From Treponema sp. UBA4377 (GTDB lineage: Bacteria; Spirochaetota; Spirochaetia; Treponematales; Treponemataceae), in NCBI GenBank assembly GCA_002391235.1, contig DGRX01000025.1, positions 14,359-78,358 of the forward strand: 64,000 bases of DNA, in the 5' to 3' direction. The position numbers were made by a program, and so were the translations under genes. Under the pieces are notes generated by a model. That model saw only the letters and a program-made list of their open reading frames with translations, did no database searches and was not told the DNA's origin. Shown piece by piece: positions 53,965-62,416 of this stretch; position 1 is the first letter of the stretch, and each line of letters begins with the position of its first letter.

Positions 53965-55328
53965 TTATCCTCCTTAACATATTCTCCTTGAGAATCAAAA
54001 ATAAAATTTTGTCCGCCTCTAACTGTAAACTTATAGAGATTCTCTTGTCCTGGTGGGCTTTTGCAAAGATTTGCGTAAGAAATTTCAATGCAGTTGCCGC
54101 TTATTATCTGAATCGATGTTAACCTTGGATTTTGCAGGCTCTGCGGAAAAATCCCTTCGAACTTAATTGAATTTTTAATTTCCTGCATGGCTTTTTTGTC
54201 AATGTTTTTTGAAAAAGCGATCTTTATATATGCCGGAACGTCATTTTCGATTTGCGCTTGGTTTACAAGGCCTTCAAAAACTTCTTTTGCGTTAAATGTT
54301 ATTTTTTCAATTTCAATAAATTCTGTTTTAAGCTTAAAGTAGATGTTTTTTTCGCTCTTGAATTTGATTCCCCATTTGTCTTCCACGGCGTCGCTTATTG
54401 TGAGTCTGTATTCTTTTTGTATTTGATAATTTTTATATGGCGTGAATATAAAGCGGAATGGGTCAATCTTTGTAAAAAATCCTTGCGTTGCCGGGGTAAA
54501 AAATATTCCGCGTTCAACGCTTTCTTCATTCATTTCGCAGTCAAAGATTATGCCAACGCTTTGGTTCTCAAGCAAATCATCCAGCTCAAGGTTTGTCAAA
54601 AATACGCTTCCGTTTGCCGGACAAGCTTTTATTAATTCCGGCGCTTTTGTTTTTGTTGAGCCAATAAATTTTCCATTGTATTCCCTAAATATTTTGACTT
54701 TGTCCTGGCTAAAAATATTGTCGATGGACCATGAATAATATGCGTTGGCTTTCCATTTGTCTTGCGGAAATATTTCAACTGACAAAAAGTCTTTTGACCA
54801 AATTTTCTTTATTTCAACGCTTGGACTTAAAATAAATTCCCTATCAAAATAAGAAGGGTCAGCCGCTTTGTTAAAAGAAAATACAACGCTCGTTAGGTCT
54901 TCGCAACTATCCCTTTTTTCTTGAATATTTATTATTTTAAACGTATCCGTCTCGCTTCCAAATATAAAGGTCCTGTAAATATTCACGTTATACTTTCGTC
55001 CGTCGTCCGCATAAACGTCTCCTTGAAGGCTTATGGCGTACGAAACACCTTTTTTAAAACCGCCGAGGCTTTTAATCATGCATTTATTGTTTTGCCATTC
55101 AACTAGCGCTTCATTTCTTTTTCCGTCTTCTTTGAGGCTCAAAAGGTTTTCTACCGAAAACTTGTTCATGCAAATCGAAAAGTCAATTGACAAGAATTCT
55201 TTGTCATAATATGCGTCTTTTTCTCCGATTGAAACGTTTGTCTGCAATTCCTCAAATGAAACAAAAGCGCAAGAGCTTGCAAAAAATGCCAAAAGCGCCG
55301 CAGTGAAAACTTTAAATGCATTTAACAC
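53940..55328 (-). CDS. Lipoprotein with SbsA/Big_5-type Ig-like domains (first of pair)
   Basis: 462 residues, GTG start with an AAGGAGGGG site inside the end of the membrane fusion gene (17-base overlap). Lipobox ASSC (Cys20). Ig-like units: LTSVVFSFNKAADPSYFDREFILSP, LENQSVGIIFDCEMNEESVERGIFFTP and PAYIKIAFSKNIDKKAMQEIKNSIKFEG. These share the F.k.i....f...i...P pattern with the sibling gene, so the two may derive from a duplication, although overall similarity is low. Function unknown. AT-rich like its neighbours. Confidence 0.74.
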   Translation of the reverse strand: MLNAFKVFTAALLAFFASSCAFVSFEELQTNVSIGEKDAYYDKEFLSIDFSICMNKFSVENLLSLKEDGKRNEALVEWQNNKCMIKSLGGFKKGVSYAISLQGDVYADDGRKYNVNIYRTFIFGSETDTFKIINIQEKRDSCEDLTSVVFSFNKAADPSYFDREFILSPSVEIKKIWSKDFLSVEIFPQDKWKANAYYSWSIDNIFSQDKVKIFREYNGKFIGSTKTKAPELIKACPANGSVFLTNLELDDLLENQSVGIIFDCEMNEESVERGIFFTPATQGFFTKIDPFRFIFTPYKNYQIQKEYRLTISDAVEDKWGIKFKSEKNIYFKLKTEFIEIEKITFNAKEVFEGLVNQAQIENDVPAYIKIAFSKNIDKKAMQEIKNSIKFEGIFPQSLQNPRLTSIQIISGNCIEISYANLCKSPPGQENLYKFTVRGGQNFIFDSQGEYVKEDKCFYIKSN

Positions 55329-56646
55329 GCAACCCCTCCTTTAAAGCGTTTGAAGGAAATTCAATGATTTTTTCTCCGTCCTTTAAGCCTTTCTTGATAT
55401 AAATCTTTCCTTCGAGCTCCATTTCGATAGGACATTCTTTTTGGTAAACAAAATCATTTTGAACGCAGTATAAATAGGCTGTGTTTCCGTCGCGACGGCG
55501 CAAGGCGCTTTCTGGCAAGCAAAAATACTCTCCATAAGCTTTGCTTTGCAACGAACACTTTACGAACATTCCAAGCTTAAGCTTGTTGCCGTCGTTCTTT
55601 ACTGGAATTTTTATATAAAAGTTTCCAGTCTCTGAGTCGGCTAGGGGGCTGATAAAATCCACGTCGCTTTCCTCTTTAAAAGAGGCGGATTCAATTTCCA
55701 CAAAAGCTTTTGTCCCAATTGAAATTTTTTCCAAATCCTTTTCTTGAACGGAGACCTTTGCGTAAGGCTTTTCCATGTCAATGACGGTCAGTAATTTTTC
55801 GTTTTCAGTGACGCGTTCCCCATTTTCAAAATATACCGCTCCAACGATTCCATCGCATGGAGCTCGGATTGTCAGCGCGTCAATCAGTTCGTTGATGGAT
55901 TCCAAGTCTCTTTGCGCGTTGCTTAATTCCACTTGCGCCAGTTCAATTTGGATTTTAGCGCTTTGTGTGTTTAACTCTATAAATTGCTCTTTGCGTTTTT
56001 CGTAGTCATCGCTTGGAACGATTCCCTGGCGCAAAAGGTCAGACTCTTGGTATCCAAGGCTTTGTATAATCAATTCCTTGGCTAGCATGTCTATTTCCGT
56101 TTTTGACGATTTGTCTTCCATTTTCATTTCTTCAATCGCGCTTGCGGAAAGGCCGCCAGCCTCGTAAAGCTTTTTGTTTTTCTCTAAGTTTATTGCCTTA
56201 AGCGAATATTCTTCTTGTCTTTGCGCAAGATTCGTTTTTGCGTTTTCCAAAGAAAGCATCGTGGAAATTACATTTCGCTCTTGTTCAGTCAAATTGTTTT
56301 TTGCAGCCTTTAGTTTTGCTTTTGCTGAGCTTAGCTGGTTTTGACGTTCGGCTTTTTGAATTTCATACTGAATGTTCTTTAATACAAAAAGCGTTTCTCC
56401 TTTTTTGACGGAGTTTCCTTCCATAACTCTTTGTTCTACGATTGTTCCTTCAACCAGAGCGCAAACATCATTCTTTTTTTTATATGTGATGGAGCCGTAG
56501 CTTTCCAAGTTGACGTTTCGCTTTTCTTTTTTTGCTGTAATGGTTTTTACCTGAAGGCAGTTTGCGTTTGGGGCTTTATTGTTTGCGCATGAGAAAACAA
56601 TAAGCGAAAGTCCAACGGCAAAGGTTATTTTTTTTCCGGCATTCAT
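55312..56646 (-). CDS. RND membrane fusion protein, lipid-anchored
   Basis: 444 residues from the ATG at 56646, preferred since AAGGAG lies 6 bases upstream; a GTG two codons earlier is possible. Lipobox VFSC (Cys20). HlyD/AcrA layout: a biotinyl-lipoyl-like half (VEGTIVEQRVMEGNSVKKGETLFVL, about 65-90), a long coiled-coil hairpin (about 95-255), the second lipoyl half (IRAPCDGIVGAVYFENGERVTENEKLLTV), and beta-barrel and membrane-proximal parts to the end. It links the inner-membrane RND permease to TolC. It is between tolC and the Ig-like lipoprotein genes in one operon. Confidence 0.9.
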   Translation of the reverse strand: MNAGKKITFAVGLSLIVFSCANNKAPNANCLQVKTITAKKEKRNVNLESYGSITYKKKNDVCALVEGTIVEQRVMEGNSVKKGETLFVLKNIQYEIQKAERQNQLSSAKAKLKAAKNNLTEQERNVISTMLSLENAKTNLAQRQEEYSLKAINLEKNKKLYEAGGLSASAIEEMKMEDKSSKTEIDMLAKELIIQSLGYQESDLLRQGIVPSDDYEKRKEQFIELNTQSAKIQIELAQVELSNAQRDLESINELIDALTIRAPCDGIVGAVYFENGERVTENEKLLTVIDMEKPYAKVSVQEKDLEKISIGTKAFVEIESASFKEESDVDFISPLADSETGNFYIKIPVKNDGNKLKLGMFVKCSLQSKAYGEYFCLPESALRRRDGNTAYLYCVQNDFVYQKECPIEMELEGKIYIKKGLKDGEKIIEFPSNALKEGLRVKCI

Positions 56647-56657
56647 ATTCACTCCTT

Positions 56658-58049
56658 TTAAAATTTTCGCTCAACAATTGTTTCAAGCTCTTTGATCATA
56701 AAATCCCGTTCCTTTAGCAGGCTTAGGCATTGAATTTTTTCTTTTGCGCATTCGCTCATTTCTTCCAAATAATCGCTTTTTTTAATTTTTCCTTGATCCA
56801 ATTGCAGTTTTGACAGCAAGAGTTTTTGTTCCTTAATTTTTACATTTTCCAACCCTAACAAAAAGTTTTCTTGGGCTTGCTCTATTTTTTGCATTCGGTC
56901 AGTGACATTTTCTTCAATTTGCTTTTTCGTTTTTTCGTAACCAAGATTTTTTTGGTTCAAGTCAATTTTACTTAGCTTTAGTTGGTTAAAGTAAATTGTG
57001 TTTGCAATTCCTTTTCCAGAAAAAGAGTCTGCAAGTGAATTCAACTTTCCCTTGTTGAATCCGTGTTGTCGGTTTATTGAAGCTCCGATCCACGGATTGT
57101 CTTCAAAAGATAAAATGACATTAACGGAATAAGTCGGCGAGGTTAGGGGATAATTTCTTCCGTTAAATGCCACCGCGCCTCTGACAGATACGCTTGGCAA
57201 GAAAATCCTTTTTTGTATTGCCCTTGTTTTTTTTGCCCAATTTAATTCCGCGAGCGACAGTTTTAAGTTTAAGCTGTTTTGCACGGCGCTTTGCTTGTAT
57301 TCCTGGCTCTTTTCCTTAAGGTTTTTCAGCGTGATGAAATTGGTTAGGCATGCTTCAAATTTTTCGCTTTCCAACAAAAGCAATGTGTTGCAGCGGTCAA
57401 GATTCATAAGGTTTTTTAACAAGGTTTCCGCATTTTCATAATCATCGCGCGCCGTTTTTGCCTCTAGTTCCATTTTTTTATATTTTAATAGAGTCTCAAG
57501 ATAGTCAGTCTTTGTGATCATTCCTTCAGCCTCTTCAAGTTCAGATAAAAGCAAATACGCTTTTGCATTTTCAACATTCTTTTCCAAAAGCTCACTCTTT
57601 AATTTTAGAATAAGGGCATTGTAATAACTTTTTATAATTTCAATTTGAAACGTTTCATAAGATTTTTGTACGCTCAAACATTGATAAAAGCCTTGCTCCT
57701 TTTGCATTTGCCATTCTAAAAGGCTTTTTCCTCCATTGAAAATTTTTTGAGTCACGCCCACTTCTATGCTTTTGTTTTTCGAGTCGTCAATGTCTTTTTG
57801 CGCCCTTGCCGCGTCAGTGATCGCAAAGTCTAATACAGGCAAAAACGGAACAATGTTTTTTTTGGCGATTCTAAGGCTTTCTTCCGCGCTTTGCCGTTGA
57901 AGGTTGCGCTCAACGTCATTTGCCAAGGCGATTTTTACCGCGTCGGAAACATTTCTCAACTCAATTTGGCAAAAAGCGGCCTTTGCAAAAATGGAGCAAA
58001 GCGCGAAAAGAAATAGCTTTTTACACGGCGTTTTTGATCTGGTTTTCAA
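56658..58049 (-). CDS. TolC family outer-membrane efflux protein
   Basis: 463 residues, TTG start overlapping the upstream gene by 29 bases. Signal peptide about 1-27 (cleavage near AFCQ). The outer membrane efflux protein pattern is visible as two structural repeats: a helical half with SAEESLRIAKKNIVPFLPVLDF followed by helices, then a second half with ALAELNWAKKTRAIQKRIFLPSVSV, the usual helix-then-PxxS turn of TolC proteins. The C terminus is a long helix. It forms the outer-membrane duct for the RND permeases. Low GC relative to flanking housekeeping genes. Confidence 0.88.
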   Translation of the reverse strand: MKTRSKTPCKKLFLFALCSIFAKAAFCQIELRNVSDAVKIALANDVERNLQRQSAEESLRIAKKNIVPFLPVLDFAITDAARAQKDIDDSKNKSIEVGVTQKIFNGGKSLLEWQMQKEQGFYQCLSVQKSYETFQIEIIKSYYNALILKLKSELLEKNVENAKAYLLLSELEEAEGMITKTDYLETLLKYKKMELEAKTARDDYENAETLLKNLMNLDRCNTLLLLESEKFEACLTNFITLKNLKEKSQEYKQSAVQNSLNLKLSLAELNWAKKTRAIQKRIFLPSVSVRGAVAFNGRNYPLTSPTYSVNVILSFEDNPWIGASINRQHGFNKGKLNSLADSFSGKGIANTIYFNQLKLSKIDLNQKNLGYEKTKKQIEENVTDRMQKIEQAQENFLLGLENVKIKEQKLLLSKLQLDQGKIKKSDYLEEMSECAKEKIQCLSLLKERDFMIKELETIVERKF

Positions 58050-58530
58050 AATATTTCTTTATGTCCTTGGCGATTTTTTCAACATTTTTTTGTTGAATCA
58101 ATGCGGATAAGATTGATTTTTTGCTTTCGCTGCAAAAAACATTTTCAAGCAAGCATGTTCCGTCGTCTAAACACAGCTGGTAGCTTGCGTACAGAGAGTG
58201 GAAATTGTCCACGTTTTTATAAAAAGATCTTTCGCGAAAATTAATCTTTACTATGTACTTTTGATTTTCCCGCGAGCAGGCATTTGCCTTTTCAACGACT
58301 TTTTGTCCATTAAGCGCGTTTTTTGCCATTTCAAAAATTTGTAACGAAATTCCCTCTTCGTAAATGTTGTCAATCAAGACGTCAACGCCTTGAATTTGAA
58401 TTTTCGGTAGGCAGCTTTGAGCGAAAATCGGTAAATTTGCGCCAAATAACGCGCAAAAAAGGGCAAAAAGCTTAATTCGCCCCTTTAATGTTTCACGGAT
58501 TGTTTCACGCAAAAGTATGACATTATTCAC
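58021..58530 (-). CDS. Small secreted protein of unknown function
   Basis: 169 residues, GTG start with AGGAGG. Signal peptide (basic start, hydrophobic to about residue 36, cleavage near FAQS). The mature part is mixed alpha/beta with six Cys residues, e.g. QSCLPKIQI, ANACSREN, LCLDDGTCLLENVFC. A pattern of strands (KYIVKINFRERSF, LYASYQLCLDDG) then a C-terminal helix (NVEKIAKDIKKYF) is reminiscent of small outer-membrane lipoprotein/CsgG-like cores, but I could not name the family. It lies between the TPR lipoprotein and tolC genes with overlaps at both ends. Confidence 0.6.
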   Translation of the reverse strand: MNNVILLRETIRETLKGRIKLFALFCALFGANLPIFAQSCLPKIQIQGVDVLIDNIYEEGISLQIFEMAKNALNGQKVVEKANACSRENQKYIVKINFRERSFYKNVDNFHSLYASYQLCLDDGTCLLENVFCSESKKSILSALIQQKNVEKIAKDIKKYFENQIKNAV

Positions 58531-59155
58531 TTTTATCCTCCTTTTTTGTCACAAAAAAATCTGCGTAATTTAAGTCCAGGCAAAGGCACTTGTCTCGATA
58601 GTTTTTCGCCTTTTCCTCAATTCCCAGGACGTTCCAACAAAAGGACAGGTCAAAAAAAATTTGGGCGCCTTCGCGCAAAGCGTTTTGGGCATGGTCAAGG
58701 TTTTCAAGTCGAACATCCAGTTTGTTTTCTTTCGCGGCGATTACAGAAGCGTAGTAATAAAGCCTCCAATCGCCCTTGTCTTTTAGCAAGGCCTTTTGAA
58801 TTTCAAGGCCGGCTCTCTGATAGTCTTCTAAAAAAATCAGGCTTTGGATCAGGTAGCGTTGAATGTCTTTGTTGTCACATTCAGATTTGTATAGGTCGGA
58901 AAAAAGTTTCAAAGCCTCTTTGTATTGGCCTTGGAACAAATGGATTTTGGCTTTTAATAAAATAGCCTGTTTGTTTTTTTTGTCGCAATTTAGGCTTTGG
59001 TTAATAAAGACGGCTGCGTTTGAAAAATCCTTTTGCTTGTATGATTCCAGCGCCTTTATGTACAAGACTCCAGCCGCCTCTTTGTCCGCGCAGCTTCCAA
59101 AAAGAGCGCAGAACATAAGAAGGGCGGCGACCCAAAATATTTTTATGGGTTTCAC
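58523..59155 (-). CDS. TPR-repeat lipoprotein
   Basis: 210 residues, GTG start that overlaps the upstream gene. Lipobox FGSC (Cys22). The rest is helical tetratricopeptide-like repeats: YIKALESYKQKDFSNAAVFINQSL, AKIHLFQGQYKEALKLFSDLY, IQSLIFLEDYQRAGLEIQKAL and a C-terminal one in SFCWNVLGIEEKAKNYRDK. Similar lipoproteins serve as docking subunits at the outer membrane. In this operon it may organise the export parts. No specific partner can be read from sequence. Confidence 0.72.
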   Translation of the reverse strand: MKPIKIFWVAALLMFCALFGSCADKEAAGVLYIKALESYKQKDFSNAAVFINQSLNCDKKNKQAILLKAKIHLFQGQYKEALKLFSDLYKSECDNKDIQRYLIQSLIFLEDYQRAGLEIQKALLKDKGDWRLYYYASVIAAKENKLDVRLENLDHAQNALREGAQIFFDLSFCWNVLGIEEKAKNYRDKCLCLDLNYADFFVTKKEDKSE

Positions 59156-60309
59156 TTTGTCAGGCGATTCCTCCCGTATGCGTTGTGAATTGGCTTGGAT
59201 AAAATTTCCTTTAGTTCGGCCATCGTTTTTTTGTCGCCGGTCTTTTCCGCCTTTTCGTATAGGCGGATGTAAAAGTTGCCTACAGTTTTAAAGAAAGGCT
59301 CAAACTCTTCGCGCAAAGCCGCGATGTCGTCAGAAGTCTTCATCTTGTACATATAGCGGACCGGCAAAAAATCGCGCGCTTTTTCTGGCAGCGAGTTCAA
59401 GTCTTCATTGCCGAGCGTTTGGCTGTCGCTGTAAAATTTTTCTATAAAGGCGATCGCTTTTTGCGCGTTTACAGTCGTGTAATTCCTTTTTAGTATTGAA
59501 AGCAAAGCGTCAGCGCTGGAATCCTTGTAAGTCAATGTAAATTCTTTGTCAAGGATTGAAGCGAACGCCGCCTTGTCTTTTTCTCCAACTTGTTCATATG
59601 CGGACGCTGCCATCGCTCCAAAATCCTTAAAGTAAGTGAAACCGCCGGAAGCGAAGAGCTTGTTAAAGTAGCTGCCGATTAACGGCGCGCCCATCAATTG
59701 CTTGGAGCAGCAAAGCTGGTAGTTTTTAACGTCTTGCGCGGTTGTCAATGAAAAATCTTTGTCGTATTTGTGAGCCGAAAGGAAGGCTCTGCCGCCGCCG
59801 TTGTAATCGCCTTTGTTCGTGTAAAAATTTGCCAGCGCGTAAAAGGCTTCCGCGCCTAATTGCGGATTGTATTTCGCGCACATGTTGGCTTCGTTTGTTG
59901 GCATGCCGCCCGTGTAGCCGATGGCTTTGCCCAAGGCGCTCGCTTCTGTCGAAAGCCTGTAGTACTTTGCCTTTGCGAATTTCCCTTCCTCCGTATCAGG
60001 AACGCTTGGAAGAATTTTTGACGCGGCCTTTAGCGCTTCAACGCCTTCTTTTGTCATCTGCATCTTTAGCGATTCCGACGCAAAATCAACGCGGGACAAA
60101 AGGCATTGCGGATGCTGCTCGCAAAAGCGGCGCAAGTCGTCTATAAACAAAAGCGCGCCGTATTTTTCGCCTTCGTGTTTTTTTAGCGATTCAAGCCAAT
60201 ATTCCCGATAGTCCTGGGCCTCTTGGTCAAATTCCGCTTTTGGACGAGGAGCCGCCCACAACGCGCTTGCCAAAATGGCGGCGCTCAACGTGACAATGAT
60301 TTTTTTCAT
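59152..60309 (-). CDS. Secreted helical-repeat protein of unknown function, first gene of the RND operon
   Basis: 385 residues from the ATG at 60309, which has GAGGG upstream; the GTG at 60321 covers that site and is less likely. Signal peptide about 1-20 (ALWAA). The mature part is helical with TPR-like elements, e.g. LGAEAFYALANFYTNKGDYNGGGRAFLSAHKYDKD and NFYIRLYEKAEKTGDKKTMAELKEIL. Base composition is nearer to the housekeeping genes than the rest of the operon. It overlaps the next gene by 4 bases, so it is the leading gene of the nine-gene run. No family recognised. Confidence 0.65.
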   Translation of the reverse strand: MKKIIVTLSAAILASALWAAPRPKAEFDQEAQDYREYWLESLKKHEGEKYGALLFIDDLRRFCEQHPQCLLSRVDFASESLKMQMTKEGVEALKAASKILPSVPDTEEGKFAKAKYYRLSTEASALGKAIGYTGGMPTNEANMCAKYNPQLGAEAFYALANFYTNKGDYNGGGRAFLSAHKYDKDFSLTTAQDVKNYQLCCSKQLMGAPLIGSYFNKLFASGGFTYFKDFGAMAASAYEQVGEKDKAAFASILDKEFTLTYKDSSADALLSILKRNYTTVNAQKAIAFIEKFYSDSQTLGNEDLNSLPEKARDFLPVRYMYKMKTSDDIAALREEFEPFFKTVGNFYIRLYEKAEKTGDKKTMAELKEILSKPIHNAYGRNRLTK

Positions 60310-60397
60310 TTTTTCCCTCACTTAAAATATAAACATTTTGTCATAAAATCCTGACATATATATCATAGCATTAGTTTTCGTTTTTTTATCAAAAAAA

Positions 60398-60426
60398 TTG
60401 ATTTTTTTTTAAATTTTTTGTATATT
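60398..60426 (+). promoter_or_regulatory. Promoter of the dCMP deaminase gene, leaderless
   Basis: -35 TTGATT (60398-60403), 17-base T-rich spacer, -10 TATATT (60421-60426), six T bases, ATG at 60433. No ribosome site. The rest of the intergenic stretch (60310-60397) is AT-rich; I saw no convincing promoter for the minus-strand operon there. Confidence 0.55.
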
Positions 60427-60432
60427 TTTTTT

Positions 60433-60924
60433 ATGAGCGAAGAAAAATACGTCCGCCCCACATGGGACGAATACTTTATGGAAGTGGCCAGGACAATCGC
60501 CAAGAGAGCCACTTGCGACAGAGGCAGAAGCGGCTGCGTAATCGCCCGCGACAACCAAATTTTAGTGACAGGATATGTCGGAAGCCCGGCCGGACTTCCT
60601 CACTGCGACGACGTTGGCCACCTTTTTAGAAAGAGCGTTCACGAAGACGGTTCGATCACTAACCACTGCGTGCGCACGGTTCACGCCGAGCAAAACGCTA
60701 TTTGCCAAGCGGCCAAGCGCGGAATCTCCATTGACGGCGGAACGGTTTACTGCAAGATGACGCCTTGCCGCACCTGCGCGATGCTAATCATAAACTGCGG
60801 AATAAAAAGGGTAGTCTGCGAAAAACACTACCACGACGAGGAAGACTCGATGAGAATGTTCAAGGAAGCCGGCGTCAAGATCGAGCACTTGGAAGACGCC
60901 GTTCAGACCTACAGCGACATGTAG
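60433..60924 (+). CDS. Deoxycytidylate deaminase
   Basis: 163 residues from the ATG at 60433; an in-frame start at 60418 would lie over the promoter. The enzyme turns dCMP into dUMP for thymidylate synthesis. Zinc and catalytic residues are all present: His84-Ala-Glu86 (HAEQNAI) and PCRTC (Cys112, Cys115). The opening RPTWDEYFMEVARTIAKRATCDR and the GYVGSPAGLPHCDD segment are typical of the ComEB/DCD family. It matches the expected length. It is convergent with thrC; a structured inverted-repeat element separates the two. Confidence 0.93.
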   Translation: MSEEKYVRPTWDEYFMEVARTIAKRATCDRGRSGCVIARDNQILVTGYVGSPAGLPHCDDVGHLFRKSVHEDGSITNHCVRTVHAEQNAICQAAKRGISIDGGTVYCKMTPCRTCAMLIINCGIKRVVCEKHYHDEEDSMRMFKEAGVKIEHLEDAVQTYSDM

Positions 60925-61034
60925 GAACGGTATGTCGCTACGCTAATTTTGCTATAGGAAGCGATTCAACTGCGCTCTCGCGAGCGCGGGCAATCAAGGC
61001 TTTAAGCGAAGCGGGCCTTGACCGTTCCTATAGG
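60922..61034. repeat. Structured inverted-repeat element between dCMP deaminase and thrC
   Basis: TAGGAACGGT (60922-60931) and its exact complement ACCGTTCCTA (61021-61030) flank 89 bases. CTATAGGAA (60952-60960) also pairs with TTCCTATAG (61026-61034). Between them are a 6-base hairpin GCGCTC/GAGCGC and CAAGGC/GCCTTG. The right arm overlaps the thrC stop. It may act as a bidirectional terminator or be a small mobile repeat. Confidence 0.6.
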
Positions 61035-62407
61035 TTTTCGACAAGCCAGGTCTTGAACTTGTTGTAGTCGTTTTCCATGGGAATCGCGCGGTCAGGCAGG
61101 GCCATGACCTTTTGCAAGCGTTCTGGAATCGAAGGCTCCTTTCCGATTGCGTCCTTGACAATCGCGCTGAACTTGGCCGGGTCGGCGGTTTCCAAAACGA
61201 TTCCGACCGCGCTCTTGGCGCAATCCGCCCAATCGGGCCTGTTGGGAGTGATTCCCGGCTTTGTGATGTCAATGCCTTCAAGTTTGTCCAAAGCGCCGCC
61301 CTTTATGTCTTCCCAGGCCCTGTAAGCCACCGCTCCGTGCGGGTCAATCGTGTAGCCGGTGGAATCCTTGCAAGCCTTTATCGATTTTATGATTCCGTCG
61401 TTGTCAAGCCAATAAGAGGCGAAAAGCTTTCTTACTTCTTCCAAAGAATACATGTATGCGATGCGCTCGTAGTTTGAGGGGGCGCCGACATCCATCGCGT
61501 TGGCGTAAGTTTCAACGCTGGGGCGGGCCTTGTATTCGCTTGTGGCGATCCAATCAGGAATAGTGCGGTTTGAGTTTGTGGCCGCGACAAAGCCGGTGAT
61601 CGGGGCGCCCATTTCGCGCGCGATAAGGCCTGAGGTGAGGTTTCCAAAGTTTCCGCTGGGAACGGTGACGACGATTTCCTTTCCGGGGTTTTCAGAACGC
61701 GCGACAAGAGACGCGTACATGTAGTAAAAGCCCTGCGGAAGCAAGCGCGAAATGTTGATGGAGTTGGCGCTTGACAAGCGGAACTTGGCGCGCAAGTCCT
61801 TGTCGGTGAAGGCGGTCTTTACCAATTTTTGGCAGTCGTCAAAGGTTCCCTTTACTTTAAGAGCGCGGACGTTTCCCGTAAAGGTCGAAAGCTGCTTTTC
61901 CTGCAAGGGGCTGATTTTTCCTTCCGGGTACAAAATCGTCACGTCCAAGCCTTCTACATTATGAAAGGCGCTTCCGACAGCGCTTCCTGTGTCGCCGGAC
62001 GTCGCCACCAAGATATGAAGCTTTCCGTTCTCGCCGCGATTGAAGAAAGACATCGCGCGGGCCATAAAGCGCGCTCCAAAGTCCTTGAAGGCGCAAGTCG
62101 GGCCGTGCGACAATTCAAGGACGTATGTTCCGTCCTCAATCTTAACGAGCTTTGGCTCAAAAGGATAGGCGTCCTTTATCAAGGCTTCCAAGTCCGCGTC
62201 TGGGATTTCGCCCTCGACATAAGGCTTGGCCATTTCTATCGCCACGCTGACAAAGTCTGGCTTTCCGTTCTTGGTCATTTTTGAAAGGTCGGCTTTAGGA
62301 AATTCAACGGGAACGTAAAGGCCGCCTGTCGCGGAATTCATTCCGTTCATTACGGCTGTCTTAAAGTCAACTTTGGCGCTTGAGTCGCGGGTGTCTGTGT
62401 ATACCAT
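61028..62407 (-). CDS. thrC: Threonine synthase
   Basis: 459 residues. A PLP enzyme converting O-phosphohomoserine to threonine. Seen: MVYTDTRD and the GLYVPVEFP opening typical of the E. coli/yeast-type ThrC, the PLP Lys108 in CAFKDFGARF, the ATSGDTGSA phosphate motif, SANSINISRLLPQ, and the VPSGNFGNLTSGLIA glycine-rich loop that binds the cofactor. The start has AGGAG upstream. The stop lies in the inverted-repeat element shared with the dCMP deaminase end. The lipoprotein gene upstream is 9 bases away, so they may be co-transcribed though unrelated. Confidence 0.95.
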   Translation of the reverse strand: MVYTDTRDSSAKVDFKTAVMNGMNSATGGLYVPVEFPKADLSKMTKNGKPDFVSVAIEMAKPYVEGEIPDADLEALIKDAYPFEPKLVKIEDGTYVLELSHGPTCAFKDFGARFMARAMSFFNRGENGKLHILVATSGDTGSAVGSAFHNVEGLDVTILYPEGKISPLQEKQLSTFTGNVRALKVKGTFDDCQKLVKTAFTDKDLRAKFRLSSANSINISRLLPQGFYYMYASLVARSENPGKEIVVTVPSGNFGNLTSGLIAREMGAPITGFVAATNSNRTIPDWIATSEYKARPSVETYANAMDVGAPSNYERIAYMYSLEEVRKLFASYWLDNDGIIKSIKACKDSTGYTIDPHGAVAYRAWEDIKGGALDKLEGIDITKPGITPNRPDWADCAKSAVGIVLETADPAKFSAIVKDAIGKEPSIPERLQKVMALPDRAIPMENDYNKFKTWLVENL

Positions 62408-62416
62408 CTTTTTCTC

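Noticed and set aside
46725..60309. CRISPR, prophage or transposon origin of the AT-rich operon
   Set aside because: No transposase, integrase, terminal repeats or spacer arrays could be seen; only the base composition differs.
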